This document shows, piece by piece, positions 15,068 through 23,169 of a stretch of 64,000 bases of DNA. The translations under genes and the position numbers were made by a program. The notes beneath the pieces were generated by a model that did not search any database, was not told the origin of the DNA, and saw only the letters and a list, made by a program, of their open reading frames with translations. Location of the stretch: NCBI GenBank assembly GCA_963739085.1, contig CAVTZA010000022.1, forward strand, positions 1 through 64,000, read 5' to 3'. This DNA comes from DATFQE01 sp963739085. GTDB lineage: Bacteria > Actinomycetota > Thermoleophilia > Gaiellales > Gaiellaceae. Numbering within the stretch: position 1 is the first letter of the stretch; each line of letters begins with the position of its first letter.

Positions 15068-15601
15068 ATGGCGAACGCGGTCACACCGGTCATCCTCGGG
15101 CTTCTCTCGCTCGGCCCGCGCTCCGGGTACGAGATCAAGGCAACCGTCGACCGTTCGACGCGGTTCTTCTGGGCGGCGAGCTACGGCCAGATCTATCCGG
15201 AGTTGCGCCGGCTCGAGCGCGACGGCCTGATCGAAGGCGAGGACGCTCCGAACGGCGCGCGGCCCCGGCGTGTCTACAGGCTGACGCAGGCAGGGCGTGA
15301 CGAGCTCTTGACGTGGCTGCGCGGGAGGGACGTCATGGTCGAGCTCCGCGACGAGTCGCTGCTCCGGTTGTTTTTCGCGGACGCGCTTCCGCACGAGGAC
15401 GCGCTCGGGCTGATCGAGGGCCGGCGGCACGGGTTCCAGGGCGTGCTCGACAGATTGCGGGAGATCGATGCGAGACCGGGTGAGGATCCGCCGTTCGTCG
15501 ATCTCGTCCTCCGCTGGGGCCTCGCCTACACCGAATGGGAGACGCGCTGGTGCACGGAACAGCTGGAACGGCTGGAAGCGGAAACAGCCAAGACGGCCTA
15601 G
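15068..15601 (+). CDS. PadR-family transcriptional regulator (copy A, intact)
   Basis: The 177-residue protein has the PadR winged helix: TPVILGLLSLGPRSGYEIK, then SYGQIYPELRRLERDGLIEG and RRVYRLTQAGRDELL. A C-terminal helical dimerisation arm of the Vir/AphA type follows, with the conserved LRLFFAD and WETRWCTEQLERLE. It probably represses its own operon through the adjacent GATATATC pair and releases DNA on binding a small aromatic or cationic ligand. It is the first gene of the duplicated block; the membrane protein gene begins inside its 3' end. The B copy (18801-19326) is broken. Confidence 0.9.
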   Translation: MANAVTPVILGLLSLGPRSGYEIKATVDRSTRFFWAASYGQIYPELRRLERDGLIEGEDAPNGARPRRVYRLTQAGRDELLTWLRGRDVMVELRDESLLRLFFADALPHEDALGLIEGRRHGFQGVLDRLREIDARPGEDPPFVDLVLRWGLAYTEWETRWCTEQLERLEAETAKTA

Positions 15602-16239
15602 CGGCGCCGTCGTTCACCTCGGTCTTGGCGCAGGGGCTGCCGGGCTTCCTGCGCGAGGGCTTCCTTCCGCTCGCCGCGTTCTATGCGGGCTGGCGGCTCT
15701 CCGGCACCGCCGCGGGGATCGCCGCCGCCGCCCTCGTCTCGCTCTTCCTCTACGGCTACGAGCGACGCGCCGGTCGCGACGGCCTGCTCGTCCGGCTGAC
15801 GCTCCTGTTCGTCGCGGTCCAGTCCGCCGTCGGGCTGCTCACCGCGAGCGCCACCGTCTACCTCGCGACCCCGGTCGTCGCGGGCGCGGTCTGGGCTGTG
15901 GCGTTCCTCGGCTCGGCCGCAGCGGGCCGCCCGCTCGCCGGAGCGCTCGCGTGCGCGTGGTACCCGTTTCCTCCCGAGTACCGTCGAACGAAACAGTTCA
16001 AGCGGGTCTACGGCTTCGAGTCGGTCGTCTGGGGCCTCTACCTCCTCGGCCGCAGCGGGCTCCGGCTCCTGGCCCTCCTTCACGGCGGCGTCGGCGCCCT
16101 CGTCGTCGTCGGGTTCCTCACGGGCACGCCGGTGATGCTCGGGCTCGTCGCCTGGTCGATCTGGTACGCGATTCGCAAGCTCTCGGACGACACCCCGAAC
16201 GCGCCGGCGCACACAGCACTCCGCGAGGCGGACGCCTGA
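15535..16239 (+). CDS. VC0807-like integral membrane protein (copy A)
   Basis: The 234-residue protein has about six hydrophobic segments arranged in pairs (GFLPLAAFYAGWRLSGTAAG, FLYGYERRAGRDGLL, GAVWAVAFLGSAAAGRPL). A conserved cytosolic FRRTKQF/YRRTKQF segment precedes the last two helices. The pattern resembles the VC0807/DUF3159 group of small membrane proteins, of unknown function. The ATG lies 67 bases inside the PadR gene in another frame; a later start near 15600 is possible because the first 25 residues look unconserved. Context suggests PadR controls it. A near-identical B copy lies at 19260. Confidence 0.65.
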   Translation: MGDALVHGTAGTAGSGNSQDGLAAPSFTSVLAQGLPGFLREGFLPLAAFYAGWRLSGTAAGIAAAALVSLFLYGYERRAGRDGLLVRLTLLFVAVQSAVGLLTASATVYLATPVVAGAVWAVAFLGSAAAGRPLAGALACAWYPFPPEYRRTKQFKRVYGFESVVWGLYLLGRSGLRLLALLHGGVGALVVVGFLTGTPVMLGLVAWSIWYAIRKLSDDTPNAPAHTALREADA

Positions 16240-16289
16240 GCGGGCCAACGCGCACAGGCCCTTGGCGCGGTCGTCTTCGGCTTCACGCG

Positions 16290-17045
16290 ATGCGGTCGCT
16301 CGGCGTGGGCGCCTGGCTCCTCGGCGAGCGGCTCGGCATCGACGTCGGCGGAGCCACCGAGGGCCCACCGATCGCGGCAGGCGGCGGCCGAAGGGAGGCA
16401 TTCGATGCGATGATCGCCGCCGCCCTCCGGAGCGACGGCGTCCTCGATCCGAAGACATGCCCGTATCCCGTGCACGAGCTGCTGACACACCTCGTCCTCG
16501 AGCACGGGCTGCTCCTGCACGGATCGAACGACGCGGCGCTGCAGGTGCTCGAGCCCCGGCCCGCGCGTGACTACGACACTCAGCTGCTCGCCGTCGTCGC
16601 ATGCTCGGACGGCATCTGGCCGCTGTTCTACGCCACGATCGCGCGCGCCCGCATCGGCGGTGTCTTCACGGCCTGCGCGCATCTCGGCAGACCGCCACGC
16701 CTGCGCCGCTTCTACATGTTCGCAATCTGCGGCGACCCCTCGATCCCGAACGCTTGGACGCAAGGCTCCGTCTACGTGCTCCCGCGCGACAGCTTCCGCC
16801 GCGAGTGGGGGCAAGAGTGGGTCAGCGCCGTCCCGGTACGACCCGTGTTGCGCGTGCCGGTCGCCCCCACGGACTTTCCTCTCCGTGAAGCCGTCCTCGG
16901 ACTGCCCGACCGTGAGGCGTTCCGGAGCGTCAACCGGCGGCTGCGGGCCGCCAAGCGGCAGCATGCGAGCGGCGACGACATGAGACGCGACCTCGGGCGA
17001 GGCTCGACCGCTAGTGCCCCACCGTCACGAATCGCTTCGCGATGA
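16290..17045 (+). CDS. Hypothetical protein with an LLLHGSN motif (copy A)
   Basis: The 251-residue protein has no signal peptide or membrane span. Its middle reads HLVLEHGLLLHGSNDAALQ, then LEPRPARDYDTQLLAVV. A YHGT/LHGSN strand followed by an LEPR segment also occurs in ADP-ribosyltransferase-like and toxin-like folds, but the other signatures of those families are not evident, so I do not assign one. The C-terminus is extended by about 14 residues relative to copy B because a 2-base difference near 16972 shifts the frame past the B-copy stop. It lies 50 bases after the membrane protein, probably in the same operon. Confidence 0.55.
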   Translation: MRSLGVGAWLLGERLGIDVGGATEGPPIAAGGGRREAFDAMIAAALRSDGVLDPKTCPYPVHELLTHLVLEHGLLLHGSNDAALQVLEPRPARDYDTQLLAVVACSDGIWPLFYATIARARIGGVFTACAHLGRPPRLRRFYMFAICGDPSIPNAWTQGSVYVLPRDSFRREWGQEWVSAVPVRPVLRVPVAPTDFPLREAVLGLPDREAFRSVNRRLRAAKRQHASGDDMRRDLGRGSTASAPPSRIASR

Positions 17046-17149
17046 GTTTGCGGCCGGACGAGCGTCTTACCAGTGACCGCAGTAGCGTCCGACCCCAGCG
17101 TGGCTCGGCTGGCATTGTGAGCCGCCTAAGGTCAGGAGGAGGAAACAGG

Positions 17150-17887
17150 ATGCCCGAGCACACAATCGGAACCCGCGAGGAATGGCAGGCGGCCCGCGAC
17201 GAGCTCGCGAAGCTCGAGGCCGAGCAGGCGCAGCAAAACGAGGAGGTCAAGAAGAAGCGGCTCGAGCTGCCCTGGGTGCCGGTCGAGAAGGAGTACGAGT
17301 TCGACACGGAGGAAGGCAAGAAGAGCCTGGCGGAGCTGTTCGACGGCCGCTCACAGCTTCTCGCCTACAACGTCATGTTCGGGCCGGACTACTCCAACGG
17401 CGCTTGCCCCGGCTGCACCAGCCTCGCGGACGGCCTCGACGGTTCGCTCGTCCACCTCAACCACCGCGACGTGACTCTGATCTGCTTCTCGCGGGCACCG
17501 ATCGAACGGCTGACCGCCTACAAGCAGCGGATGGGCTGGGAGTTCCCCTACGTCTCCACCTACAACACCGAATTCGCGTTCGACTTCGGCCTCGCGCTCA
17601 CCGAGGAGCAGGCGGAGCAGATCCCCGAGGTGCAGGAATTGGTCGAGAACCCGCCCGACTGGCTCGACGAGTGGGCGGGCCAAGTCGGGGCCGAGCTAAA
17701 AGTCGGGCTACGCGAGAACCCGAGCTGGATCGCGTTCGCGCGGGAGAACGGCACCGTCTACCACACCTACATGGTGGCGGCACCAGACCCGTTCGTCGCC
17801 CCGTACTGGGGATTCCTGCTCGAACGAACGCCGAAAAAGCAGCCCGACGAGCCCCGCACCTGGCGAAAGGACGAGTACCCCGACTGA
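17150..17887 (+). CDS. DUF899 thioredoxin-like protein (copy A)
   Basis: The 245-residue protein begins with an acidic coiled segment (AARDELAKLEAEQAQQNEE). The DUF899 core follows: RSQLLAYNVMFGPDYSNG, then ACPGCTSLADGLDG, with the CPGC motif where thioredoxins carry CxxC. Late segments include SWIAFARENGTVYHTY and a conserved RTPKKQPDEP tail. The family is thought to be a redox or peroxiredoxin-like fold, but its reaction is not known to me. AGGAGGAGG stands 7 bases before the ATG. Copy B (20879) differs in a 20-residue block where two indels cancel. Confidence 0.85.
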   Translation: MPEHTIGTREEWQAARDELAKLEAEQAQQNEEVKKKRLELPWVPVEKEYEFDTEEGKKSLAELFDGRSQLLAYNVMFGPDYSNGACPGCTSLADGLDGSLVHLNHRDVTLICFSRAPIERLTAYKQRMGWEFPYVSTYNTEFAFDFGLALTEEQAEQIPEVQELVENPPDWLDEWAGQVGAELKVGLRENPSWIAFARENGTVYHTYMVAAPDPFVAPYWGFLLERTPKKQPDEPRTWRKDEYPD

Positions 17888-17903
17888 CGCTCGAGGAAGG
17901 TCG

Positions 17904-18466
17904 GTCATCGCCAGGCTGATCTACTCGGCCTTCGCCTCGCTCGACGGCTACGTCGAGGACGCGGAGGGGAAGTTCGACTGGGCCGAGCCGGACGAGGAGG
18001 TGCACACCTTCGTCAACGACCTCGAGCGGTCGGTGGGCACGTTCCTCCTCGGGCGCCGGATGTACGAGGTGCTCGTCTACTGGGAGACCATCGACCTCGA
18101 CGACCAGCCGCCGTACATCCGGGACTTCGCGGAGATCTGGCGGGACGCCGAGAAGATCGTCTACTCGAGGACGTTGGGGGCGGCGTCGAGCGCCAGGACG
18201 AGGATCGAGCGGGACTTCGACCCCGAGGAGGTCCGGCAGGCTGAAGGCAGCGGCCGAACGCGATCTCAGCGTGGGTGGTCCGGACCTCGCTGCCGCCGCC
18301 TTCAGGGCCGGCCTGGTCGACGAGGTGCACCTGTTCGTCGCACCGATTGCGGTCGGAGGCGGGAAGCCGTTTCTCCCCGCCGGTCTCCGTATCGAGCTCG
18401 AGCTGCGTCGACGAGCGGCGCTTCGGCAGCGGTGTCGTGTACCTCCGCTATCGCACGACGGCGTGA
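17904..18466 (+). pseudogene. RibD-type dihydrofolate reductase-like protein, broken (copy A)
   Basis: The frame encodes a RibD C-terminal/dihydrofolate-reductase-like protein: LIYSAFASLDGYVED, then FVNDLERSVGTFLLGRRMYE. It continues in a second frame with GGPDLAAAAFRAGLVDEVHL and in a third with VDERRFGSGVVYL. An extra C near 18236 and another near 18411 break it, and the expected start codon reads GTC or ATC. The last break and the missing start are shared with copy B, so they predate the duplication or reflect a non-standard start. Its 5' end is 17-20 bases after the DUF899 stop. Confidence 0.7.
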
Positions 18467-18476
18467 GGGGCGTCGG

Positions 18477-19037
18477 GTGAGCGTCGCCGAGCTCCTCTAT
18501 CTCGATGACGCGTACCGGCGGGAGTTCGACGCGGTCGTCACCGCCGTCGACCAGGAGGCGAATGCGCTGGCCCTCGACCGGACGTTGTTCTTTCCGACGG
18601 GCGGCGGCCAGCCTCACGACACCGGTGAGCTCACTCTCGAGGAGAGGTCGGTGGCGATCACGAACGTCGCCAAGGACAAGGACGGAGCCGTTTGGCACAC
18701 GCTCGGCGTCGACGCGCCGCTACCCGCTGTCGGCGCTCCGGTCAGTGGAGCGATCGACTGGGGACGGCGCTACCTGACCATGCGAGTACACACGGCCCAG
18801 AACGCGGTCACACCGGTCATCCTCGGGCTTATCTCGCTCGGCCCGCGCTCCGGGTACGAGATCAAGGCAACCGTGGACCGTTCGACGCGGTTCTTCTGGG
18901 CGGCGAGCTACGGCCAGATCTATCCGGAGTTGCGCCGGCTCGAGCGCGACGGGCTGATCGAAGGCGAGGACGCTCCGAACGGCGCGCGGCCCCGGCGTGT
19001 CTACAGGCTGACGCAGGCAGGGCGTGACGAGCTCTGA
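18477..19037 (+). pseudogene. Chimera: truncated alanyl-tRNA editing protein (AlaX) joined to PadR copy B
   Basis: The frame starts with 108 residues of an AlaX-type alanyl-tRNA editing domain (LLYLDDAYRREFDAVV, then LDRTLFFPTGGGQPHDTG and GAIDWGRRYLTMRVHTAQ). It stops exactly inside the HTAQH zinc motif. At base 18801 it runs in frame into NAVTPVILGLISLGPRSGYE of PadR. The PadR part ends at a TGA (19035-19037) created by a missing T relative to copy A. AlaX thus lacks its Zn-binding half and PadR its own start, operator and C-terminus. This is the duplication breakpoint. Confidence 0.8.
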
Positions 19038-19326
19038 CGTGGCTGCGCGGGAGGGACGTCATGGTCGAGCTCCGCGACGAGTCGCTGCTCCGGTTGTTTT
19101 TCGCGGACGCGCTTCCGCACGAGGACGCGCTCGGGCTGATCGAGGGCCGGCGGCACGGGTTCCAGGGCGTGCTCGACAGATTGCGGGAGATCGATGCGAG
19201 ACCGGGTGAGGATCCGCCGTTCGTCGATCTCGTCCTCCGCTGGGGCTCGCCTACACCGAATGGGAGACGCGCTGGTGCACGGAACAGCTGGAACGGCTGG
19301 AAGCGGAAACAGCCAAGACGGCCTAG
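19038..19326 (+). pseudogene. Remainder of PadR copy B
   Basis: This is the rest of the PadR coding sequence of copy A, out of frame with the chimera. MVELRDESLLRLFFADALP resumes at 19061, and a second one-base loss near 19246 (CTGGGGCTCGC for CTGGGGCCTCGC) breaks the frame again before the stop at 19324. No functional regulator can be made from copy B. Confidence 0.75.
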
Positions 19327-19964
19327 CGGCGCCGTCGTTCACCTCGGTCTTGGCGCAGGGGCTGCCGGGCTTCCTGCGCGAGGGCTTCCTCCCGCTCGCC
19401 GCGTTCTATGCGGGCTGGCGGCTCTCCGGCACCGCCGCGGGGATCGCCGCCGCCGCCCTCGTCTCGCTCTTCCTCTACGGCTACGAGCGACGCGCCGGTC
19501 GCGACGGCCTGCTCGTCCGGCTGACGCTCCTGTTCGTCGCGGTCCAGTCCGCCGTCGGGCTGCTCACCGCGAGCGCCACCGTCTACCTCGCGACCCCGGT
19601 CGTCGCGGGCGCGGTCTGGGCTGTGGCGTTCCTCGGCTCGGCCGCAGCGGGCCGCCCGCTCGCCGGAGCGCTCGCGTGCGCGTGGTACCCGTTTCCTCCC
19701 GAGTTCCGTCGAACGAAACAGTTCAAGCGGGTCTACGGCTTCGAGTCGGTCGTCTGGGGCCTCTACCTCCTCGGCCGCAGCGGGCTCCGGCTCCTGGCCC
19801 TCCTTCACGGCGGCGTCGGCGCTCTCGTCGTCGTCGGGTTCCTCACGGGCACGCCGGTGATGCTCGGGCTCGTCGCCTGGTCGATCTGGTACGCGATTCG
19901 CAAGCTCTCGGACGACACCCCGAACGCGCCGGCGCACACAGCACTCCGCGAGGCGGACGCCTGA
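19260..19964 (+). CDS. VC0807-like integral membrane protein (copy B)
   Basis: Nearly identical to the copy A protein at 15535 (234 residues, about six membrane segments); the visible change is FRRTKQF for YRRTKQF before the fifth helix. The reading frame is intact although the PadR gene it overlaps is broken, so it could still be made if transcription enters from upstream. Two near-identical paralogues in tandem suggest a recent duplication, or selection for dosage. Confidence 0.6.
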   Translation: MGDALVHGTAGTAGSGNSQDGLAAPSFTSVLAQGLPGFLREGFLPLAAFYAGWRLSGTAAGIAAAALVSLFLYGYERRAGRDGLLVRLTLLFVAVQSAVGLLTASATVYLATPVVAGAVWAVAFLGSAAAGRPLAGALACAWYPFPPEFRRTKQFKRVYGFESVVWGLYLLGRSGLRLLALLHGGVGALVVVGFLTGTPVMLGLVAWSIWYAIRKLSDDTPNAPAHTALREADA

Positions 19965-20014
19965 GCGGGCCAACGCGCACAGGCCCTTGGCGCGGCCGTC
20001 TTCGGCTTCAGGCG

Positions 20015-20710
20015 ATGCGGTCGCTCGGCGTGGGCGCCTGGCTCCTCGGCGAGCGGCTCGGCATCGACGTCGGCGGAGCCACCGAGGGCCCACCGATCGC
20101 GGCAGGCGGCGGCCGAAGGGAGGCATTCGATGCGATGATCGCCGCCGCCCTCCGGAGCGACGGCGTCCTCGATCCGAAGACATGCCCGTATCCCGTGCAC
20201 GAGCTGCTGACACACCTCGTCCTCGAGCACGGGCTGCTCCTGCACGGATCGAACGACCCGGCGCTGCAGGTGCTCGAGCCCCGGCCCGCGCGTGACTACG
20301 ACACTCAGCTGCTCGCCGTCGTCGCATGCTCGGACGGCATCTGGCCGCTGTTCTACGCCACGATCGCGCGCGCCCGCATCGGCGGTGTCTTCACGGCCTG
20401 CGCGCATCTCGGCAGACCGCCACGCCTGCGCCGCTTCTACATGTTCGCAATCTGCGGCGACCCCTCGATCCCGAACGCTTGGACGCAAGGCTCCGTCTAC
20501 GCGCTCCCGCGCGACAGCTTCCGCCGCGAGTGGGGGCAAGAGTGGGTCAGCGCCGTCCCGGTACGACCCGTGTTGCGCGTGCCGGTCGCCCCCACGGACT
20601 TTCCTCTCCGTGAAGCCGTCCTCGGACTGCCCGACCGCGAGGCGTTCCGGAGCGTCAACCGGCGGCTGCGGGCCGCCAAGCGGCAGCATGCGAGCGGCGC
20701 GACGACATGA
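20015..20710 (+). CDS. Hypothetical protein with an LLLHGSN motif (copy B)
   Basis: Copy of the protein at 16290, here 231 residues ending KRQHASGATT. Substitutions relative to copy A include HGSNDPAL for HGSNDAAL and SVYALPRD for SVYVLPRD. An additional GC near 20699 moves the stop earlier, which is probably the ancestral end since the extra tail of copy A looks unstructured. No family recognised. Confidence 0.55.
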   Translation: MRSLGVGAWLLGERLGIDVGGATEGPPIAAGGGRREAFDAMIAAALRSDGVLDPKTCPYPVHELLTHLVLEHGLLLHGSNDPALQVLEPRPARDYDTQLLAVVACSDGIWPLFYATIARARIGGVFTACAHLGRPPRLRRFYMFAICGDPSIPNAWTQGSVYALPRDSFRREWGQEWVSAVPVRPVLRVPVAPTDFPLREAVLGLPDREAFRSVNRRLRAAKRQHASGATT

Positions 20711-20878
20711 GACGCGACTTCGGGGCGAGGCTCGACCGCTAGTGCCCCACCGTCACGAATCGCTTCGCGATGAGTTTGGGGCTGGACGAGCGTCTTACCT
20801 GTGACCCAGTAGCGTCCGACCCGAGGGGTGGCTCGGCTGGCATTGTGAGCCGCCTAAGGTCAGGAGGAGGAAACGAGG

Positions 20879-21619
20879 ATGCCCGAGCACAGAATCGGAA
20901 CCCGCGAGGAATGGCAGGCGGCCCGGGACGAGCTCGCGAAGCTCGAGGCCGAGCAGGCGCAGCAAAACGAGGAGGTCAAGAAGAAGCGGCTCGAGCTGCC
21001 CTGGGTGCCGGTCGAGAAGGAGTACGAGTTCGACACGCAGGAGGGCAAGAAGAGCCTGGCGGAGCTGTTCGACGGCCGCTCACAGCTCCTCGCCTACAAC
21101 GTCATGTTCGGGCCGGACTACTCCAACGGCGCCTGCCCCGGCTGCACCAGCCTCGCGGACGGCCTCGACGGTTCGCTCGTCCACCTCAACCACCGCGACG
21201 TGACTCTGATCTGCTTCTCGCGGGCACCGATCGAACGGCTGACCGCCTACAAGCAGCGGATGGGCTGGGAGTTCCCCTACGTCTCCACCTACGACACCGA
21301 ATTCGCGTTCGACTTCGGCCTCGCGCTGACCGAGGAGCAGGCGGAGCAGATCCCCGAGGTGCAGGAGATTGGTCGAGAACCCGCCCGACTGGCTCGACGA
21401 GTGGGCGCGGCCAGAGTTGGGGCCGAGCTAAAAGTCGGGCTACGCGAGAACCCGAGCTGGATCGCGTTCGCGCGGGAGAACGGCACCGTCTACCACACCT
21501 ACATGGTGGCGGCACCAGACCCGTTCGTCGCCCCGTACTGGGGATTCCTGCTCGAACGAACGCCGAAAAAGCAGCCCGACGAGCCCCGCACCTGGCGAAA
21601 GGACGAGTACCCCGACTGA
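20879..21619 (+). CDS. DUF899 thioredoxin-like protein with a frame-shuffled segment (copy B)
   Basis: The 246-residue protein matches copy A except for residues about 164-184. There, VENPPDWLDEWAGQ of copy A reads GREPARLARRVGAARV. The cause is an inserted base near 21367 and compensating changes near 21410-21417 that restore the frame. The CPGC motif and both flanking halves are unchanged. The altered block turns an acidic, Trp-containing loop into a basic one, so folding or partner binding may differ. The upstream GAGGAGG and ATG are intact. Confidence 0.75.
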   Translation: MPEHRIGTREEWQAARDELAKLEAEQAQQNEEVKKKRLELPWVPVEKEYEFDTQEGKKSLAELFDGRSQLLAYNVMFGPDYSNGACPGCTSLADGLDGSLVHLNHRDVTLICFSRAPIERLTAYKQRMGWEFPYVSTYDTEFAFDFGLALTEEQAEQIPEVQEIGREPARLARRVGAARVGAELKVGLRENPSWIAFARENGTVYHTYMVAAPDPFVAPYWGFLLERTPKKQPDEPRTWRKDEYPD

Positions 21620-21638
21620 CGCTCGAGGAAGGTCGGTC

Positions 21639-22199
21639 ATCGCCAGGCTGATCTACTCGGCGCTTCGCCTCGCTCGACGGCTACGTCGAGGACGCGGAGG
21701 GGAAGTTCGACTGGGCCGAGCCGGACGAGGAGGTGCACACGTTCGTCAACGACCTCGAGCGGTCGGTGGGCACGTTCCTCCTCGGGCGCCGGATGTACGA
21801 GGTGCTCGTCTACTGGGAGAGCATCGACCTCGACGACCAGCCGCCGTACATCCAGGACTTCGCGGAGATCTGGCGGGACGCCGAGAAGATCGTGTACTCG
21901 AGGACGTTGGAGGCGGTGTCGAGCGCCAGGACGAGGATCGAGCGGGACTTCGACCCCGAGGAGGTCCGGAGGCTGAAGACAGCGGCCGAGCGCGATCTCA
22001 GCGTGGGTGGGCCGGACCTCGCCGCCGCCGCCTTCAGGGCCGGCCTGGTCGACGAGGTGCACCTGTTCGTCGCACCGATTGCGGTCGGAGGCGGGAAGCC
22101 GTTCCTTCCCGCCGGTGTCCGTATCGGAGCTCGAGCTGCGTCGACGAGCGGCGCTTCGGCAGCGGTGTCGTGTACCTCCGCTACGGAACGACGGCGTGA
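21639..22199 (+). pseudogene. RibD-type reductase-like protein, broken (copy B)
   Basis: Copy of the reductase at 17904. An inserted base near 21662 breaks the N-terminus. The middle is intact and better preserved than in copy A (EEVRRLKTAAERDLSVGG, then AFRAGLVDEVHLFVAPIAV). Extra bases near 22124 and 22137 break the C-terminus. An internal GTG opens a frame (21733) that runs on to 22479 through unrelated sequence and into the next gene, so that long frame is not a real protein. Confidence 0.7.
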
Positions 22200-22297
22200 T
22201 CGACAAGTCTGGGCCATCCAGCTCGAAATTCGTGGAGCACAGACGGAGGAAGTCGGTTATGCTCGGCCCGCGGCATTAAACGTCGGAGGGTTCCGCC

Positions 22298-22876
22298 ATG
22301 AACAGGAAGCGCCGTCGCCTGTTGCTTCTCACCCTCGCGGTCGCCGCTGCGGGCGCCATCATCGGGACGGCGTTTGCGGTCGTCATCGATACATCGGATC
22401 CGCTGACACGCGATCAGGTGTACCACCCGGGCATGACCCCCAAGGAGATCGCCAGCGCCGCGAGCGGCAAGCCGGGTGAGATCGCGCCGCCGTGCCCGGA
22501 CGAGGCAAGTGCCAACCGGTTGAAGAAGGCGGGCATCCCGTTCGGCCCCTGCGATCTGGTTCCCGAGGAAGGCGCCCCAGTGCGGCTCCCGGACCCGCAG
22601 AGCGAGCCGTCCGCCACCGAAGACGGGACCGTCTGCCCGGGGGTCGTCCTCGGCAAGGGCGTTGACCTGACCGTGCAGCTCCCGTGCGCGGAGGGCGCCG
22701 AGATCACCGACGCGACCGCCGTGAAAGCGCGGGGCGGCGGTTACTGCGCCAAGGTGACGTACGTGGCCAAGAAGAACACGGCCGCGCGTACCGAGACACT
22801 CTGCGAGGGGGACGTACCGGCGGTCGGCGGCAAGCCCGTGCGCGGTCCCAAGGCGGCCAACAACCACAGCGAGTGA
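22298..22876 (+). CDS. Secreted or anchored hypothetical protein
   Basis: The 192-residue protein has a Lys/Arg-rich N-terminus followed by one hydrophobic helix (LLLLTLAVAAAGAIIGTAFA), either a signal peptide or an anchor. The mature part is Pro/Glu-rich with six cysteines (CPDE, GPCDL, VCPG, LPCAEG, YCAKV and LCEG), so disulfides are likely. No family recognised. It ends 8 bases before the start of the broken metalloprotease gene and probably forms an operon with it. Its expression region begins just right of the duplication, whose right flank shows no promoter that I can name. Confidence 0.65.
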   Translation: MNRKRRRLLLLTLAVAAAGAIIGTAFAVVIDTSDPLTRDQVYHPGMTPKEIASAASGKPGEIAPPCPDEASANRLKKAGIPFGPCDLVPEEGAPVRLPDPQSEPSATEDGTVCPGVVLGKGVDLTVQLPCAEGAEITDATAVKARGGGYCAKVTYVAKKNTAARTETLCEGDVPAVGGKPVRGPKAANNHSE

Positions 22877-22884
22877 GGGGTCAA

Positions 22885-23169
22885 ATGAGCCGCTACATCC
22901 GCCGCTCGAGCCTCGTAGCTTTCCTCTTCGGCGTCTTCGTCCTCTTCGGAGCCACAGCCGCCGGCCTCGCCTCGCACGCCCTGACCCAGGCCGACGGCGA
23001 CCGCCTGCACTGGCGCGACAACGACCCCGGCTTCCCGCGCGGCTACATGTACTGGCAAGACCAGACGGGCGCCGAGTGGCCCGTGTTCTCCTCGGCAATC
23101 GAGTGGGACAAGGAGACGCGGCTCGACGCGGTCTACACGTCCGGCTCTGTTCGTCGTCGCACTGCGTGA
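22885..23169 (+). CDS. Secreted metalloprotease-like protein, N-terminal part (frameshifted)
   Basis: This frame supplies the signal peptide (LVAFLFGVFVLFGATAAGLA) and the first domain (DGDRLHWRDNDPGF, then YMYWQDQTGAEWPVF). It ends at a TGA after running out of frame near 23145. A missing base there separates it from the catalytic part that continues in the next frame. Together they would make a protein of about 200 or more residues resembling secreted matrixin-like proteases. The start ATG follows the preceding stop by 8 bases. Confidence 0.6.
   Translation: MSRYIRRSSLVAFLFGVFVLFGATAAGLASHALTQADGDRLHWRDNDPGFPRGYMYWQDQTGAEWPVFSSAIEWDKETRLDAVYTSGSVRRRTA

Larger units (their letters stand above)
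15074..18466 (+). repeat. Tandem duplication, copy A (3.4 kb)
   Basis: This segment is repeated almost exactly at 18801-22199. It carries PadR, a membrane protein, an unknown protein, a DUF899 protein and a RibD-like reductase remnant. The copies differ by scattered substitutions and by single-base insertions or deletions. Similarity begins at the third codon of PadR (AACGCGGTCACACC) and ends at the stop codon of the reductase. Confidence 0.95.
18801..22199 (+). repeat. Tandem duplication, copy B (3.4 kb)
   Basis: Offset 3727 bases from copy A. PadR is truncated and twice frameshifted and the reductase is frameshifted. The membrane protein, unknown protein and DUF899 genes remain open. Right of 22199 the sequence is unrelated to what follows copy A (the AlaX gene), so the right flank was also rearranged. 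Confidence 0.95.

Noticed and set aside
21733..22479. Long fusion of the broken reductase with the next secreted protein
   Set aside because: The text after 22130 is out of frame in known domains and runs into the next gene in the wrong frame.
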